This document shows, one piece after another, positions 1 to 6,214 of a stretch of 8,184 nucleotides of DNA (the stretch's first letter is position 1; every line of letters begins with the position of its first letter). The position numbers and the translations under genes were made by a program. The stretch covers positions 1 to 8,184 of the forward strand of contig DGGS01000100.1 in assembly GCA_002392325.1 (NCBI GenBank). Direction: 5' to 3'. A model generated the notes under the pieces. That model made no database searches. It saw nothing but the letters and a program-made list of their open reading frames with translations, and was not told the DNA's origin. Source of the stretch: Bacteroidales bacterium UBA3868 (GTDB taxonomy: Bacteria > Bacteroidota > Bacteroidia > Bacteroidales > WCHB1-69).

Positions 1-312
1 GGCAGCGTGCTCATCCATCAGAAGATGTTCGAGAGCCGCTTGTTCTTCGTTGACAACCTGCAGTCGATGGGCGCGCAGATTACGCTTTGTGACCCGCACC
101 GCGCGATTGTCATCGGACTGGAGCGCCGCAAGCCGCTGCGTGCCACCACGATGTATTCGCCCGATATCCGTGCCGGTGTGTCTTTGCTCATCGCTGCCCT
201 GTCGGCCAACGGCACCAGCGTCATCCAGAATGTGGAGCAGATTGATCGCGGCTACCAATATATCGTCGAGCGCCTCAACGCGTTGGGCGCCGCCATTGAA
301 CGCCGATCATAA
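1..312 (+). CDS. murA: UDP-N-acetylglucosamine 1-carboxyvinyltransferase (MurA), C-terminal fragment
   Basis: MurA transfers enolpyruvate from phosphoenolpyruvate to UDP-GlcNAc, the first committed step of peptidoglycan precursor synthesis in the cytoplasm. Only the last 103 residues are here; the reading frame is open from base 1 and the start lies upstream of the window. The fragment shows the EPSP-synthase/MurA fold signatures: [14 protein letters not shown], then [11 protein letters not shown], then SPDIRAG and QIDRGYQYI, ending in a typical LGAAIERRS tail before TAA at 310-312. The DIRAG and DRGY segments match the conserved C-terminal regions that carry active-site Asp and Arg residues in known MurA enzymes (family knowledge, not tested here). 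No hairpin terminator is visible after the stop; a repeat-filled gap follows. Identification is firm because several family motifs occur in order with correct spacing and the protein ends where MurA should. Confidence 0.95.
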   Translation, partial: GSVLIHQKMFESRLFFVDNLQSMGAQITLCDPHRAIVIGLERRKPLRATTMYSPDIRAGVSLLIAALSANGTSVIQNVEQIDRGYQYIVERLNALGAAIERRS

Positions 313-314
313 TT

Positions 315-353
315 CACGAATTACTCCACGAATTACGCGAATTTACACGAATT
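315..353. repeat. Four-copy degenerate CACGAATT array
   Basis: The octamer C(A/G)CGAATT occurs at 315-322, 327-334, 336-343 (CGCGAATT) and 346-353, with start-to-start spacing of 12, 9 and 10 bases. It starts three bases after the murA stop codon. The units are AT-rich, separated by short variable spacers, and do not form a convincing long hairpin. No gene is supported here. It could be a degenerate intergenic repeat of the kind scattered through Bacteroidota genomes, or a cluster of protein-binding sites; the sequence alone does not decide between these. Confidence 0.7.
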
Positions 354-371
354 TTATAGTTGTTTATTATA

Positions 372-425
372 TCGTTCACTCCATTAACCCCCTTTACCCT
401 TTTCACCTCCTTCACCCATTCATCC
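372..425. repeat. Six-unit 9-bp degenerate tandem repeat (NNNTTCACC)
   Basis: Six consecutive 9-base units fill this stretch without gaps: TCGTTCACT, CCATTAACC, CCCTTTACC, CTTTTCACC, TCCTTCACC and CATTCATCC. The consensus is NNNTTCACC on the + strand, or GGTGAANNN on the other strand. The array ends three bases before the ATG of the glycosyltransferase gene, so it takes the place of its ribosome-binding region. Because the period is a multiple of three, the array reads open as a Phe-Thr-rich peptide in the frame of the downstream gene, but nothing suggests it is translated. Together with the CACGAATT array it fills almost the whole gap between murA and the glycosyltransferase gene. Confidence 0.75.
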
Positions 426-428
426 AAT

Positions 429-1214
429 ATGCGAATCACCGGCATTATAACCACCCTTAATGAAGAGCGCAACATCACGGCGTGCGTGCAATCGCTGCTG
501 CGCGTGTGCGATGAGGTGGTGGTGACCGACTCGTACAGCAAGGACCGGACTGTGGAACTGGCCAAGGCCGCCGGAGCCAAGGTTTATCAGCATGAGTATA
601 TCGGCGACGGGTTGCAGAAGAATCTGGCCCTGCCGTACTGCTCTAACAATTGGGTGATCAGCATTGACGCGGATGAGCGGTTGTCGGACGAACTGGTGGA
701 CATGCTCCAGCACATCGATTTGGAACACACACCCTACGACGGCTATGCCGTGCGCCGGCGCAACTATATCGGTGATCGATGGGTGAAGTGCTGCCGCTGG
801 TATCCCGACTATCTGGTGCGTATATTCCGGAAAGACCGGTTGCAATTTGCTGGTTTGAAGCAACATGCCTTCGTGCCGGAACAGAATACCTGCCGGTTGA
901 AAGCCGATTTGATCCACTACCGCTATCATAATTATGATGAGTTGTTTGCCAAACCGGAGCGGAATTACAGCACCCGAGGTGCGAAAATTCTGTATCTGAA
1001 TGGGAAGAAAGCGAACGCCCTGTCGCCATTTTTGCATGGCTTTTCGGCTTTTTTTGTCAATTATTTCCTGCGCGGCGGTGTTTTTGGCGGATTGGACGGG
1101 TATGTGCTGTCGAAAGCCATCGCCCACAACAGTTTCCTGAAATACGCCAAACTGCGTGAATATCACAAGGACGCTTCTGTTCGCGATAGGGAAGACTGGA
1201 CAAGCGTATGGTAA
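429..1214 (+). CDS. Family 2 glycosyltransferase, WaaE/KdtX-like (LPS core type)
   Basis: This 261-residue cytoplasmic or membrane-associated transferase should move a sugar from a nucleotide-sugar donor onto a lipid-linked acceptor, probably the LPS core. The GT-A fold signatures are visible: ITTLNEERNI (residues 7-16), VTDSYSKDRTVELAKAAGAKVY (33-53, corresponding to the usual VDSgStDgT element), GLQKNLAL (61-68) and ISIDADERLSDEL (78-89), where Asp80 and Asp82 form the DxD-like metal/nucleotide site. The second half (HYRYHNYDELFAK, RNYSTRGAKI, FVNYFLRGGVFGGLDGY, KYAKLREYHK) follows the WaaE-type subfamily. In many relatives the acceptor-side motif reads HE; here the likely equivalent is QHAF (145-148), with Ala instead of Glu. 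ATG 429 was chosen because the TLNEERN motif then falls at the usual distance from the N-terminus; an upstream in-frame TTG at 360 would only add the translated repeat array. No clear Shine-Dalgarno is seen. The exact sugar and acceptor are unknown. Confidence 0.88.
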   Translation: MRITGIITTLNEERNITACVQSLLRVCDEVVVTDSYSKDRTVELAKAAGAKVYQHEYIGDGLQKNLALPYCSNNWVISIDADERLSDELVDMLQHIDLEHTPYDGYAVRRRNYIGDRWVKCCRWYPDYLVRIFRKDRLQFAGLKQHAFVPEQNTCRLKADLIHYRYHNYDELFAKPERNYSTRGAKILYLNGKKANALSPFLHGFSAFFVNYFLRGGVFGGLDGYVLSKAIAHNSFLKYAKLREYHKDASVRDREDWTSVW

Positions 1215-1218
1215 AGGG

Positions 1219-1239
1219 AATTCATAATTCAATATTCAT
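1219..1239. repeat. Three-unit 7-bp tandem repeat (AATTCAT)
   Basis: Four bases after the glycosyltransferase stop codon lie three consecutive heptamers, AATTCAT, AATTCAA and TATTCAT. This is a short, low-complexity array and could be chance in AT-rich DNA. It is recorded because the other side of the same gene also carries short tandem arrays. The rest of the gap (1240-1277) shows no clear promoter of the Bacteroidota TAnnTTTG type. Confidence 0.5.
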
Positions 1240-1277
1240 TTTTTACTCGAAACTTTGAACCTATAAACCCAAACAAT

Positions 1278-2252
1278 ATGAAAAAACAACTTTTTACCCT
1301 TGTTATTATCCTGTCCGCCTTGGTTGCTGTGGCACAGACTGATGTTCCCAATGGCGGATTTGAAAGTTGGACTGGCGGCAAACCCGACAATTGGACCACC
1401 AGTATCAATGGAAATGTGATTGTCACAATACCCGTTATGGGTGACTTTCCCTATCCGTTGAGTGCGAATTTCGGTTCGCAGGTTCCGGTTCCGCATTCAG
1501 GCAATTATGCGCTGAAGTTGCAGGCGTCTTCTTTGGGCATTCCGTCCACCGATTACAACATCACAATCCCCGGTGTCGCGCAATTGGGTGCGGCTGGCGA
1601 GTTCAACATCCCGTTGAGCACCATCACCGACCTGATGAATGGGGGGCTTGATAGCATAAACATGGACAATATTGGGGATTTGGCCACTTTCTTGAATCTC
1701 CTGGCTTCCGGAATGCCTTGCGAAACCACGCCATATTCCTTGAGTATGTGGGTGAAATATTTGCCGCAGGGTATGGATACAATGCGCGTGATTGCGTTTA
1801 CCAAACAGAATGGAGTTCCAGTTTCATACGCGCAAATGGAAACGGATCAGACTCTCCCCGAATACACGCAAGTCTCCATATCGTTCGACAGTCCGCAAAC
1901 GGCATGCGATTCCATCTGCATCATCATTCTCGCAGGTGGTATGAGCACCGACCTGAACACGGAACTCTATGTGGATGACATACAAGTTGATTTTGGTGTG
2001 GGAATATCTGAAAATGAGCCGATTAAGGTGAATGTCTATCCGAACCCCGCTACGGATATGTTTTGCATCGCTCCCTCTACCAACGATCGTTACCAGTATA
2101 AGCTGATGGATTTGACAGGCCGTTATATTGCACAAGGACAGAATGTTACGGGTACGGTTCAAGTGGATGTGCACCATTTGGCCCCTGGGGTGTATATGCT
2201 TTTCCTGGAGCAGAACAACCGGACATTAACCCGCAAGGTGGTGGTCAGATAG
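1278..2252 (+). CDS. Secreted T9SS-cargo protein of unknown function (N-terminal jelly-roll-like domain, C-terminal type A sorting domain)
   Basis: This is a 324-residue exported protein. A Sec signal peptide is clear: MKKQ, a hydrophobic core LFTLVIILSALVAVA, and probable cleavage around residue 19-20 (AVA-Q). The mature N-terminus reads VPNGGFESWTGGKPDNWTTS (23-42), the NGGFExW...PxxW pattern seen at the start of many Bacteroidota carbohydrate-binding-like beta-sandwich (PCMD or CBM-like) domains, which extends to about residue 240 (ELYVDDIQVDFG is a typical last strand). The C-terminus is a T9SS type A sorting domain: KVNVYPNPATD (250-260), a beta-rich core with LMDLTGRYI, the GVYMLFL strand (304-310) and the terminal KVVVR. 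The protein should therefore cross the inner membrane by Sec and the outer membrane by the T9SS, followed by removal of the sorting domain. No catalytic motif is recognised; four internal Cys (148, 210, 214 and 263) are present. The stop is 2 bases before the dus start, so the two genes are probably co-transcribed. Confidence 0.85.
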   Translation: MKKQLFTLVIILSALVAVAQTDVPNGGFESWTGGKPDNWTTSINGNVIVTIPVMGDFPYPLSANFGSQVPVPHSGNYALKLQASSLGIPSTDYNITIPGVAQLGAAGEFNIPLSTITDLMNGGLDSINMDNIGDLATFLNLLASGMPCETTPYSLSMWVKYLPQGMDTMRVIAFTKQNGVPVSYAQMETDQTLPEYTQVSISFDSPQTACDSICIIILAGGMSTDLNTELYVDDIQVDFGVGISENEPIKVNVYPNPATDMFCIAPSTNDRYQYKLMDLTGRYIAQGQNVTGTVQVDVHHLAPGVYMLFLEQNNRTLTRKVVVR

Positions 2253-2254
2253 AG

Positions 2255-3181
2255 ATGAGAATCTGGCTGGCTCCGCTGCACGGGATCACGAACTATATGT
2301 TCCGCAACAGTCTATATCGCCAGGTGGGTGGTATAGACTGTTGTGTTACTCCCTTTTTGCCTGTGCAGGAGACCGCGAAACTGAATATTCGCAACTGGCG
2401 CGATATCTGGCCGAAAAACAACACGGATATTCTGACAATTCCGCAGCTGATGGGCAACAAGCCCGCACATTTTGTGGACACCATGCGGATGGTGCACGAT
2501 ATGTATGGTTATGAGGCATTCAACTGGAACATTGGATGTCCGGTGGCGCAGGTGGTGCGCCGGCGGCGCGGGTGCGGCATCATGCCAGACGCGGATGCGG
2601 TGGAAGCGGTGGTGCGCACCGTCACCACGCAAACCCCATTCCGATTCTCCGTGAAGATGCGCCTTGGGTTGAAAGAACCCTCCGAAGGACTTGAAATATT
2701 GGAGCGTCTTAACAACTATCCCCTCGATTTCATTGTCATCCATCCCCGATTGGGTACACAAATGTATGAGGGCGAACCCGATTTGGACCAAATGGACCTG
2801 CTGTATCAGCATACACGGCACAGACTGATTTATAGCGGTGACCTGTTTTCCTTGGATGATTACTTGAAGTTGCAAAACCGCTATCCCAAAATTGACGATT
2901 GGATGCTGGGCCGTGGTTTGCTGCGCAACCCATTTCTGGCCGAAGAACTGAAAGGGTGTTTCTCAGGTGACGCAAAACAAAGATTTTCAAAATATTACCA
3001 ACTGTGGACACAAGAACTGCTGGATTCTGTTAAAGAACGGAGCACCATGGCCAAACTGAAGGAGTTATGGCATTACTACGCCTGTTTCTTCAAACTTTCT
3101 CCAGAACAGCTTCAACAATTGTTACGAATAAACGATTGGGAACAATTTTTCGACCGTTCCCTGCAATTTGTTCGTTCGTAA
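2255..3181 (+). CDS. dus: tRNA-dihydrouridine synthase family protein
   Basis: Dus enzymes use FMN and NADPH to reduce specific uridines in tRNA to dihydrouridine. This 308-residue protein has the family elements in order: APLHGIT (6-12, FMN loop), PQLMGN (63-68), NWNIGCPVAQV (90-100) with the catalytic Cys95, the basic RRRRGCGIM loop (102-110), FSVKMRLG (131-138), VIHPRLGTQMYEG (161-173), YSGDLFS (193-199, the usual NGDI element) and MLGRGLLRNPFLAEE (217-231) at the phosphate-binding end of the TIM barrel. The C-terminal 75 residues are the helical tRNA-binding part. The sequence resembles the Bacteroidota group in which HPR replaces HGR, and I cannot assign DusA, B or C type. The ATG follows the previous stop by 2 bases, pointing to co-transcription and possible translational coupling with the T9SS cargo gene; N-terminal motif spacing supports this start. 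Odd points are CC at 29-30 and GCG rather than GSG or GAG in the basic loop. Confidence 0.93.
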   Translation: MRIWLAPLHGITNYMFRNSLYRQVGGIDCCVTPFLPVQETAKLNIRNWRDIWPKNNTDILTIPQLMGNKPAHFVDTMRMVHDMYGYEAFNWNIGCPVAQVVRRRRGCGIMPDADAVEAVVRTVTTQTPFRFSVKMRLGLKEPSEGLEILERLNNYPLDFIVIHPRLGTQMYEGEPDLDQMDLLYQHTRHRLIYSGDLFSLDDYLKLQNRYPKIDDWMLGRGLLRNPFLAEELKGCFSGDAKQRFSKYYQLWTQELLDSVKERSTMAKLKELWHYYACFFKLSPEQLQQLLRINDWEQFFDRSLQFVRS

Positions 3182-3217
3182 ATATTCTCCTTTCCCTTTT
3201 TTCACCCGCATGGATCC

Positions 3218-3248
3218 ATTCCGCCGTGAACATAGAGAACGGCGGAAT
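3218..3248 (+). terminator. Perfect 10-bp hairpin downstream of dus (possible terminator)
   Basis: ATTCCGCCGT (3218-3227) and ACGGCGGAAT (3239-3248) are exact reverse complements around an 11-base loop. The stem has 6 G/C pairs out of 10 and sits 37 bases after the dus stop codon, a sensible place for transcription termination or mRNA 3'-end protection. No T-tract follows the right arm (CCCAATCAAC), so it is not a classical intrinsic terminator. It might instead be a stabilising hairpin or a protein-binding palindrome. Confidence 0.45.
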
Positions 3249-3425
3249 CCCAATCAACTGACCGTGAGGTTAGGCCAACACCTATATTATTTCCGTAGTT
3301 TTTGACTTATATGCAGTCTCCTTATTTATTTACACCGTTAACAATTTTTAACATATTTATATTATTGATAATGAGTTGTTTAAAAAATAATTTACGATTT
3401 TGCTATGATTTTTATGCTGAAAAAA

Positions 3426-3456
3426 ATTGGATATATATAGAAAAAAATTATTTTTG
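3426..3456 (+). promoter_or_regulatory. Bacteroidota-type promoter for the 872-residue surface protein gene
   Basis: The -7 element TATTTTTG (3449-3456) matches the Bacteroidota consensus TAnnTTTG. ATTG (3426-3429) lies exactly 19 bases upstream, the usual spacing for the -33 TTTG element, with three of four bases matching. The surrounding DNA is A/T-rich, as is common upstream of such promoters. Transcription would start near 3463, about 60 bases before the ATG at 3526. The core continues as TTTGCCGC, the same as in the promoter at 6215-6222. Confidence 0.7.
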
Positions 3457-3525
3457 CCGCTTTGAAAATTCAGTTGGAACAACCAAGTAAAATATTGCTT
3501 TACAAGAAAATACAAATTCTAATTA

Positions 3526-6144
3526 ATGAAGATAAAAATGAAAATCAATCTCAGAAACTTATTATTGGCGTTTTTCGCCCTTATTTCCTGTCCGGCTTTT
3601 GTTGTCGCACAGGCGCAATATCCCGACACAGTCGAATTCACCACGTCAGGCTCTTGGGTGGTACCTAAAGGAGTGTTTTCAGCCACTCTTGAGGCCTGGG
3701 GTGGTGGAGGCGCTGGTGGGTATGCCAAGAATACGACCAGTTGGTTTACACGGGCTATATTACGACCAACCGGTGGCGGTGGCGGTGGCGCATACGCGCG
3801 CTCCATCATAGAGGTGACTCCTGGAAACACGATGACTGTCGAGGTGGGTGTGCAGGGCAGCACCACTGGAAACAATACGGAGAATCCCACGGTAGTGTCT
3901 GGAGGAAACAGTTATGTCCGTTATAATGATGCGGTTCAAGTGCTTGCCGAAGGCGGAAAAACGGTGGCTGGTGTACGAAACACAACCGGGGCCCAAGGTG
4001 GCAAAGCGGAGAATTGTACCTATAATGATGTCGCTTTTTCAGGTGGCAATGGTGGAGATGCATATGCAGGTGTTCTCAATACAGGAGCATATTGCGCTTC
4101 CGGCGGTGGCGGTGGTGCGGCTGGTGTGTCGGCCGATGGCAGTAACGGTGGCGATGGCGCATCCTATAACAAAGGGGATGGTGGTGCGGCTGGTGCCGGA
4201 AACCCGTCCTCCGGAAATGGCGGCGATGGTGTGGCCTCAACGATTATTAGCGGTAACTGGGGAGGTAACTCTGGCGAAGCTGGCGAAAATTACGGTGGTG
4301 GCGGCGGTGGCAGCATATCCAATGCGGCTGCCTACAAACCAGGTGCTTCCGGCGCTCCGGGATATGTGCGTATCGCCTATATAGTTACCGTTCTTGATGT
4401 GAACGACTGGCGCGACACTATTTGCTCAACATCCAACTTTAACTACACCCCTCAAGACGAGATCGACGGTATTGTGCCCGCAGGTACCCAATACACTTGG
4501 ACCATCGTACAAAACACAAGCAATATAACAGGTGCAACCGACCAAACCACACCCGTGGATGCCATTACAGGCACATTGACCAACGCTGCCGATATTCTGG
4601 ACAGTGTGGTCTATGAGGTGACTGCCCATTACAATGAATATACCACCACATTTACGGTTTCGGTTGTCGTTTATCCTGAACAAGTGGCCGGCACGATCAG
4701 CAAAGACCAACTGGTGTGCCAGGATATGGTGATTGACCAGATTGTCAGCGATACAGATCCGTCCGGCGGCGATGCTGACCACACTGTATCATGGCAGGTT
4801 TCCCATGATAATGGCACCACCTGGAGCGATATTCCAGATGTCACGGAGGTAATCTATACCCCCACGCCCAATGTGCTCAGTTCGGTTTCCAACCTCATTC
4901 GCCGAGTTTATACCACAGGATGTGGCACCGTGTATTCCAATGAGCTTACGATGACGAACCCCAATCCGCTAAGTCCTGGCTCCATTACTGTGACAGGTGA
5001 CCCCGCCGGTTCCTATTGCTCTGTGAATGTGAACGCTACACTTACAGCAAATCCCACGGCCAATTCTGAAGTCATTGATCCCGTCTTCTATTATCAATGG
5101 CAAGAGTCTTATGACCAGGGTGCCACATGGAGCGACATTAGCGGTGCTGTCAGCAAAACTTATGAGGTGGCGCTTAACCCCGTGGATGATACGGTAAGCT
5201 ATCGCTATCAGGTTCGCTATGAGACTTGCGATTGGATGATATCCAACAATACCTATGACATTATCTACCTGGTGGATCCGGATTATACGGAACAGATTGA
5301 AACGCTGCATGTCGTGCTTTATTTTGGGAATACCGACACGGTGTTTTCCAGCCTTCCAGCTCCGAATCTTACCCCTGCACCAATTAATATTACTCCGAAT
5401 TTTGACATGACAACGCGCCGTGGAACAGGCACTTATACGATCAACTGGAATGTGGAAGGGTTCTGCGGTTCTTATAATTACGATCAGGTTGTGGAGGTGG
5501 AATTTCCTATATGCGATGAGACCGAGGATGCGGTTGATTACGAAGGAAACCATTATCCCGTTGTGGCTGTTGGAGGTTTGTGCTGGTTGGCGAAGAACTT
5601 GCGCAGCACGAAGTACGCTGACGGTGCGGATATTCCGGTGGCAAACGCTTATTACAGCCCTGAATATCCTGACCGTGACGCCAATGTGGTAAAATTCGGT
5701 CGTCTCTATTCCTGGTATTCCGCTATGAATTTGGAAGAGAACTCCACCGAAAATCCTCCTGTCGTGAATGGTCCTACGGGCGCTTATGTGCAAGGCGCTT
5801 GTCCTAAAGGATGGGCAATACCTACCCAGGAGGAATATGCTCGCTTGTGGGCCGCCATCGGTGCCGCTGACAATGCGAAGTCGTCGGATGCCACCACTTG
5901 GATCCCTGGCGAGGCAGGTGTGAATCCGGGTTCCGGCTTTGACGCTCCTGGCGCAGGATATTATAACAACGACATTTACCGCTATGAGAACCTGCTCGGC
6001 CAGACCAATTTCTGGTCATGCAGTACAGGAACCATCGTGCAAAAAGGCGTATGCTGCGTCTTAACCCACAGTTGCCCCGTCATCATGATGGAAGAGAATA
6101 TGAAGGGCATGGGCTTCAGCATCCGCTGCGTCCGCAAAGAATAA
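3526..6144 (+). CDS. Large exported mosaic protein: glycine-rich domain, PKD/Ig-like modules, C-terminal FISUMP domain
   Basis: This 872-residue protein is cell-surface or secreted; its function is unknown. Residues 1-30 are an export signal: basic MKIKMKINLR, hydrophobic LLLAFFALI, then either a lipobox-like LISC (18-21) or signal peptidase I cleavage near VVAQA (26-30). Residues ~38-283 form a glycine-rich domain opened by SGSWVVPKGVFSATLEAWGGGG, with Gly runs at 83-88, 193-197 and 257-262 and closed by PGYVRIAYI. Residues ~290-382 resemble a PKD-like domain (DTICSTSNFNYTP, PAGTQYTWTI, ITGATDQ). Two related Ig-like modules follow, with WQVSHDNGTTWSDI (423-436) and the matching YQWQESYDQGATWSDI (523-538). 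A linker leads to a FISUMP domain (~671-870: DYEGNHYPVVAVGGLCWLAKNL, GACPKGWAIPTQEEYARLW, NFWSCST, GFSIRCVRK). There is no T9SS sorting domain. It has its own promoter upstream and a strong terminator downstream, so it is probably transcribed alone. The start gives a normal signal peptide; a second ATG at 3538 is also possible. Confidence 0.85.
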   Translation: MKIKMKINLRNLLLAFFALISCPAFVVAQAQYPDTVEFTTSGSWVVPKGVFSATLEAWGGGGAGGYAKNTTSWFTRAILRPTGGGGGGAYARSIIEVTPGNTMTVEVGVQGSTTGNNTENPTVVSGGNSYVRYNDAVQVLAEGGKTVAGVRNTTGAQGGKAENCTYNDVAFSGGNGGDAYAGVLNTGAYCASGGGGGAAGVSADGSNGGDGASYNKGDGGAAGAGNPSSGNGGDGVASTIISGNWGGNSGEAGENYGGGGGGSISNAAAYKPGASGAPGYVRIAYIVTVLDVNDWRDTICSTSNFNYTPQDEIDGIVPAGTQYTWTIVQNTSNITGATDQTTPVDAITGTLTNAADILDSVVYEVTAHYNEYTTTFTVSVVVYPEQVAGTISKDQLVCQDMVIDQIVSDTDPSGGDADHTVSWQVSHDNGTTWSDIPDVTEVIYTPTPNVLSSVSNLIRRVYTTGCGTVYSNELTMTNPNPLSPGSITVTGDPAGSYCSVNVNATLTANPTANSEVIDPVFYYQWQESYDQGATWSDISGAVSKTYEVALNPVDDTVSYRYQVRYETCDWMISNNTYDIIYLVDPDYTEQIETLHVVLYFGNTDTVFSSLPAPNLTPAPINITPNFDMTTRRGTGTYTINWNVEGFCGSYNYDQVVEVEFPICDETEDAVDYEGNHYPVVAVGGLCWLAKNLRSTKYADGADIPVANAYYSPEYPDRDANVVKFGRLYSWYSAMNLEENSTENPPVVNGPTGAYVQGACPKGWAIPTQEEYARLWAAIGAADNAKSSDATTWIPGEAGVNPGSGFDAPGAGYYNNDIYRYENLLGQTNFWSCSTGTIVQKGVCCVLTHSCPVIMMEENMKGMGFSIRCVRKE
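4111..4195 (+). repeat. Direct 16-base repeat inside the glycine-rich coding region
   Basis: The 16-mer GGTGGTGCGGCTGGTG occurs at 4111-4126 and again at 4180-4195, both encoding Gly-Gly-Ala-Ala-Gly in the same frame (residues 196-200 and 219-223). GGTGGC runs near 3772-3790, 4101-4112 and 4304-4312 add to the low complexity. Such repeats allow slippage or recombination that would lengthen or shorten the glycine-rich domain without breaking the frame. Confidence 0.6.
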
Positions 6145-6171
6145 CCATCGCAGAATAGTGAATATATAGTC

Positions 6172-6212
6172 AAAAATGTAGAGGTGTTGTATGATTACAT
6201 CTCTACATTTTT
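6172..6212. terminator. Strong A-tract/T-tract hairpin terminator, possibly bidirectional
   Basis: AAAAATGTAGAGGTG (6172-6186) pairs with CATCTCTACATTTTT (6198-6212) over 15 pairs with one G-U wobble; T6187 and A6197 can add one more, leaving a 9-base loop. The right arm ends in a run of six T (6208-6213), matched by a run of five A in the left arm, the classic form of an intrinsic terminator that can work on both strands. It begins 28 bases after the stop of the surface-protein gene and should end that transcript. It abuts the promoter of the next gene. Confidence 0.85.
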
Positions 6213-6214
6213 TG

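Larger units (their letters stand above)
3182..3525. other. Gene-free intergenic stretch, AT-rich in its second half
   Basis: These 344 bases separate dus from the large surface-protein gene. The first ~70 bases have mixed composition and hold a perfect inverted repeat (3218-3248). From about 3282 the DNA becomes strongly AT-rich, with A and T runs, up to a promoter at 3426-3456. A 62-codon open frame starting with TTG at 3302 crosses the promoter and has no recognisable product, so no gene is called. The segment from the promoter to the ATG at 3526 would give a 5' leader of about 60 bases. Confidence 0.7.

Noticed and set aside
313..425. CRISPR-like array
   Set aside because: The units are only 7-9 bases, degenerate, and lack unique spacers of about 30 bases; no cas gene is in the window.
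360..428. N-terminal extension of the glycosyltransferase from TTG 360
   Set aside because: The added 23 residues are only the translated 9-bp repeat array (Phe-Thr-rich), and the GT-A fold begins normally at the ATG at 429.
420..1232. Long antisense open frame (270 codons) across the glycosyltransferase gene
   Set aside because: The + strand frame has a full set of family 2 glycosyltransferase motifs; the antisense translation shows no domain-like pattern and extends into the flanking repeats, so it is a coding shadow.
2312..2875. Antisense open frame (187 codons) inside dus
   Set aside because: The + strand encodes an unambiguous Dus enzyme with its catalytic Cys; the antisense product is low-complexity and His-rich, typical of a shadow frame.
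3302..3490. Small open frame of 62 codons in the AT-rich gap
   Set aside because: It starts with TTG, has AT-driven composition and spans the well-supported promoter at 3426-3456; no family is recognisable.
4969..5793. Antisense open frame (274 codons) inside the surface-protein gene
   Set aside because: It lies entirely within a gene with clear Ig-like and FISUMP motifs on the + strand, and its own translation has no recognisable motif or start context.
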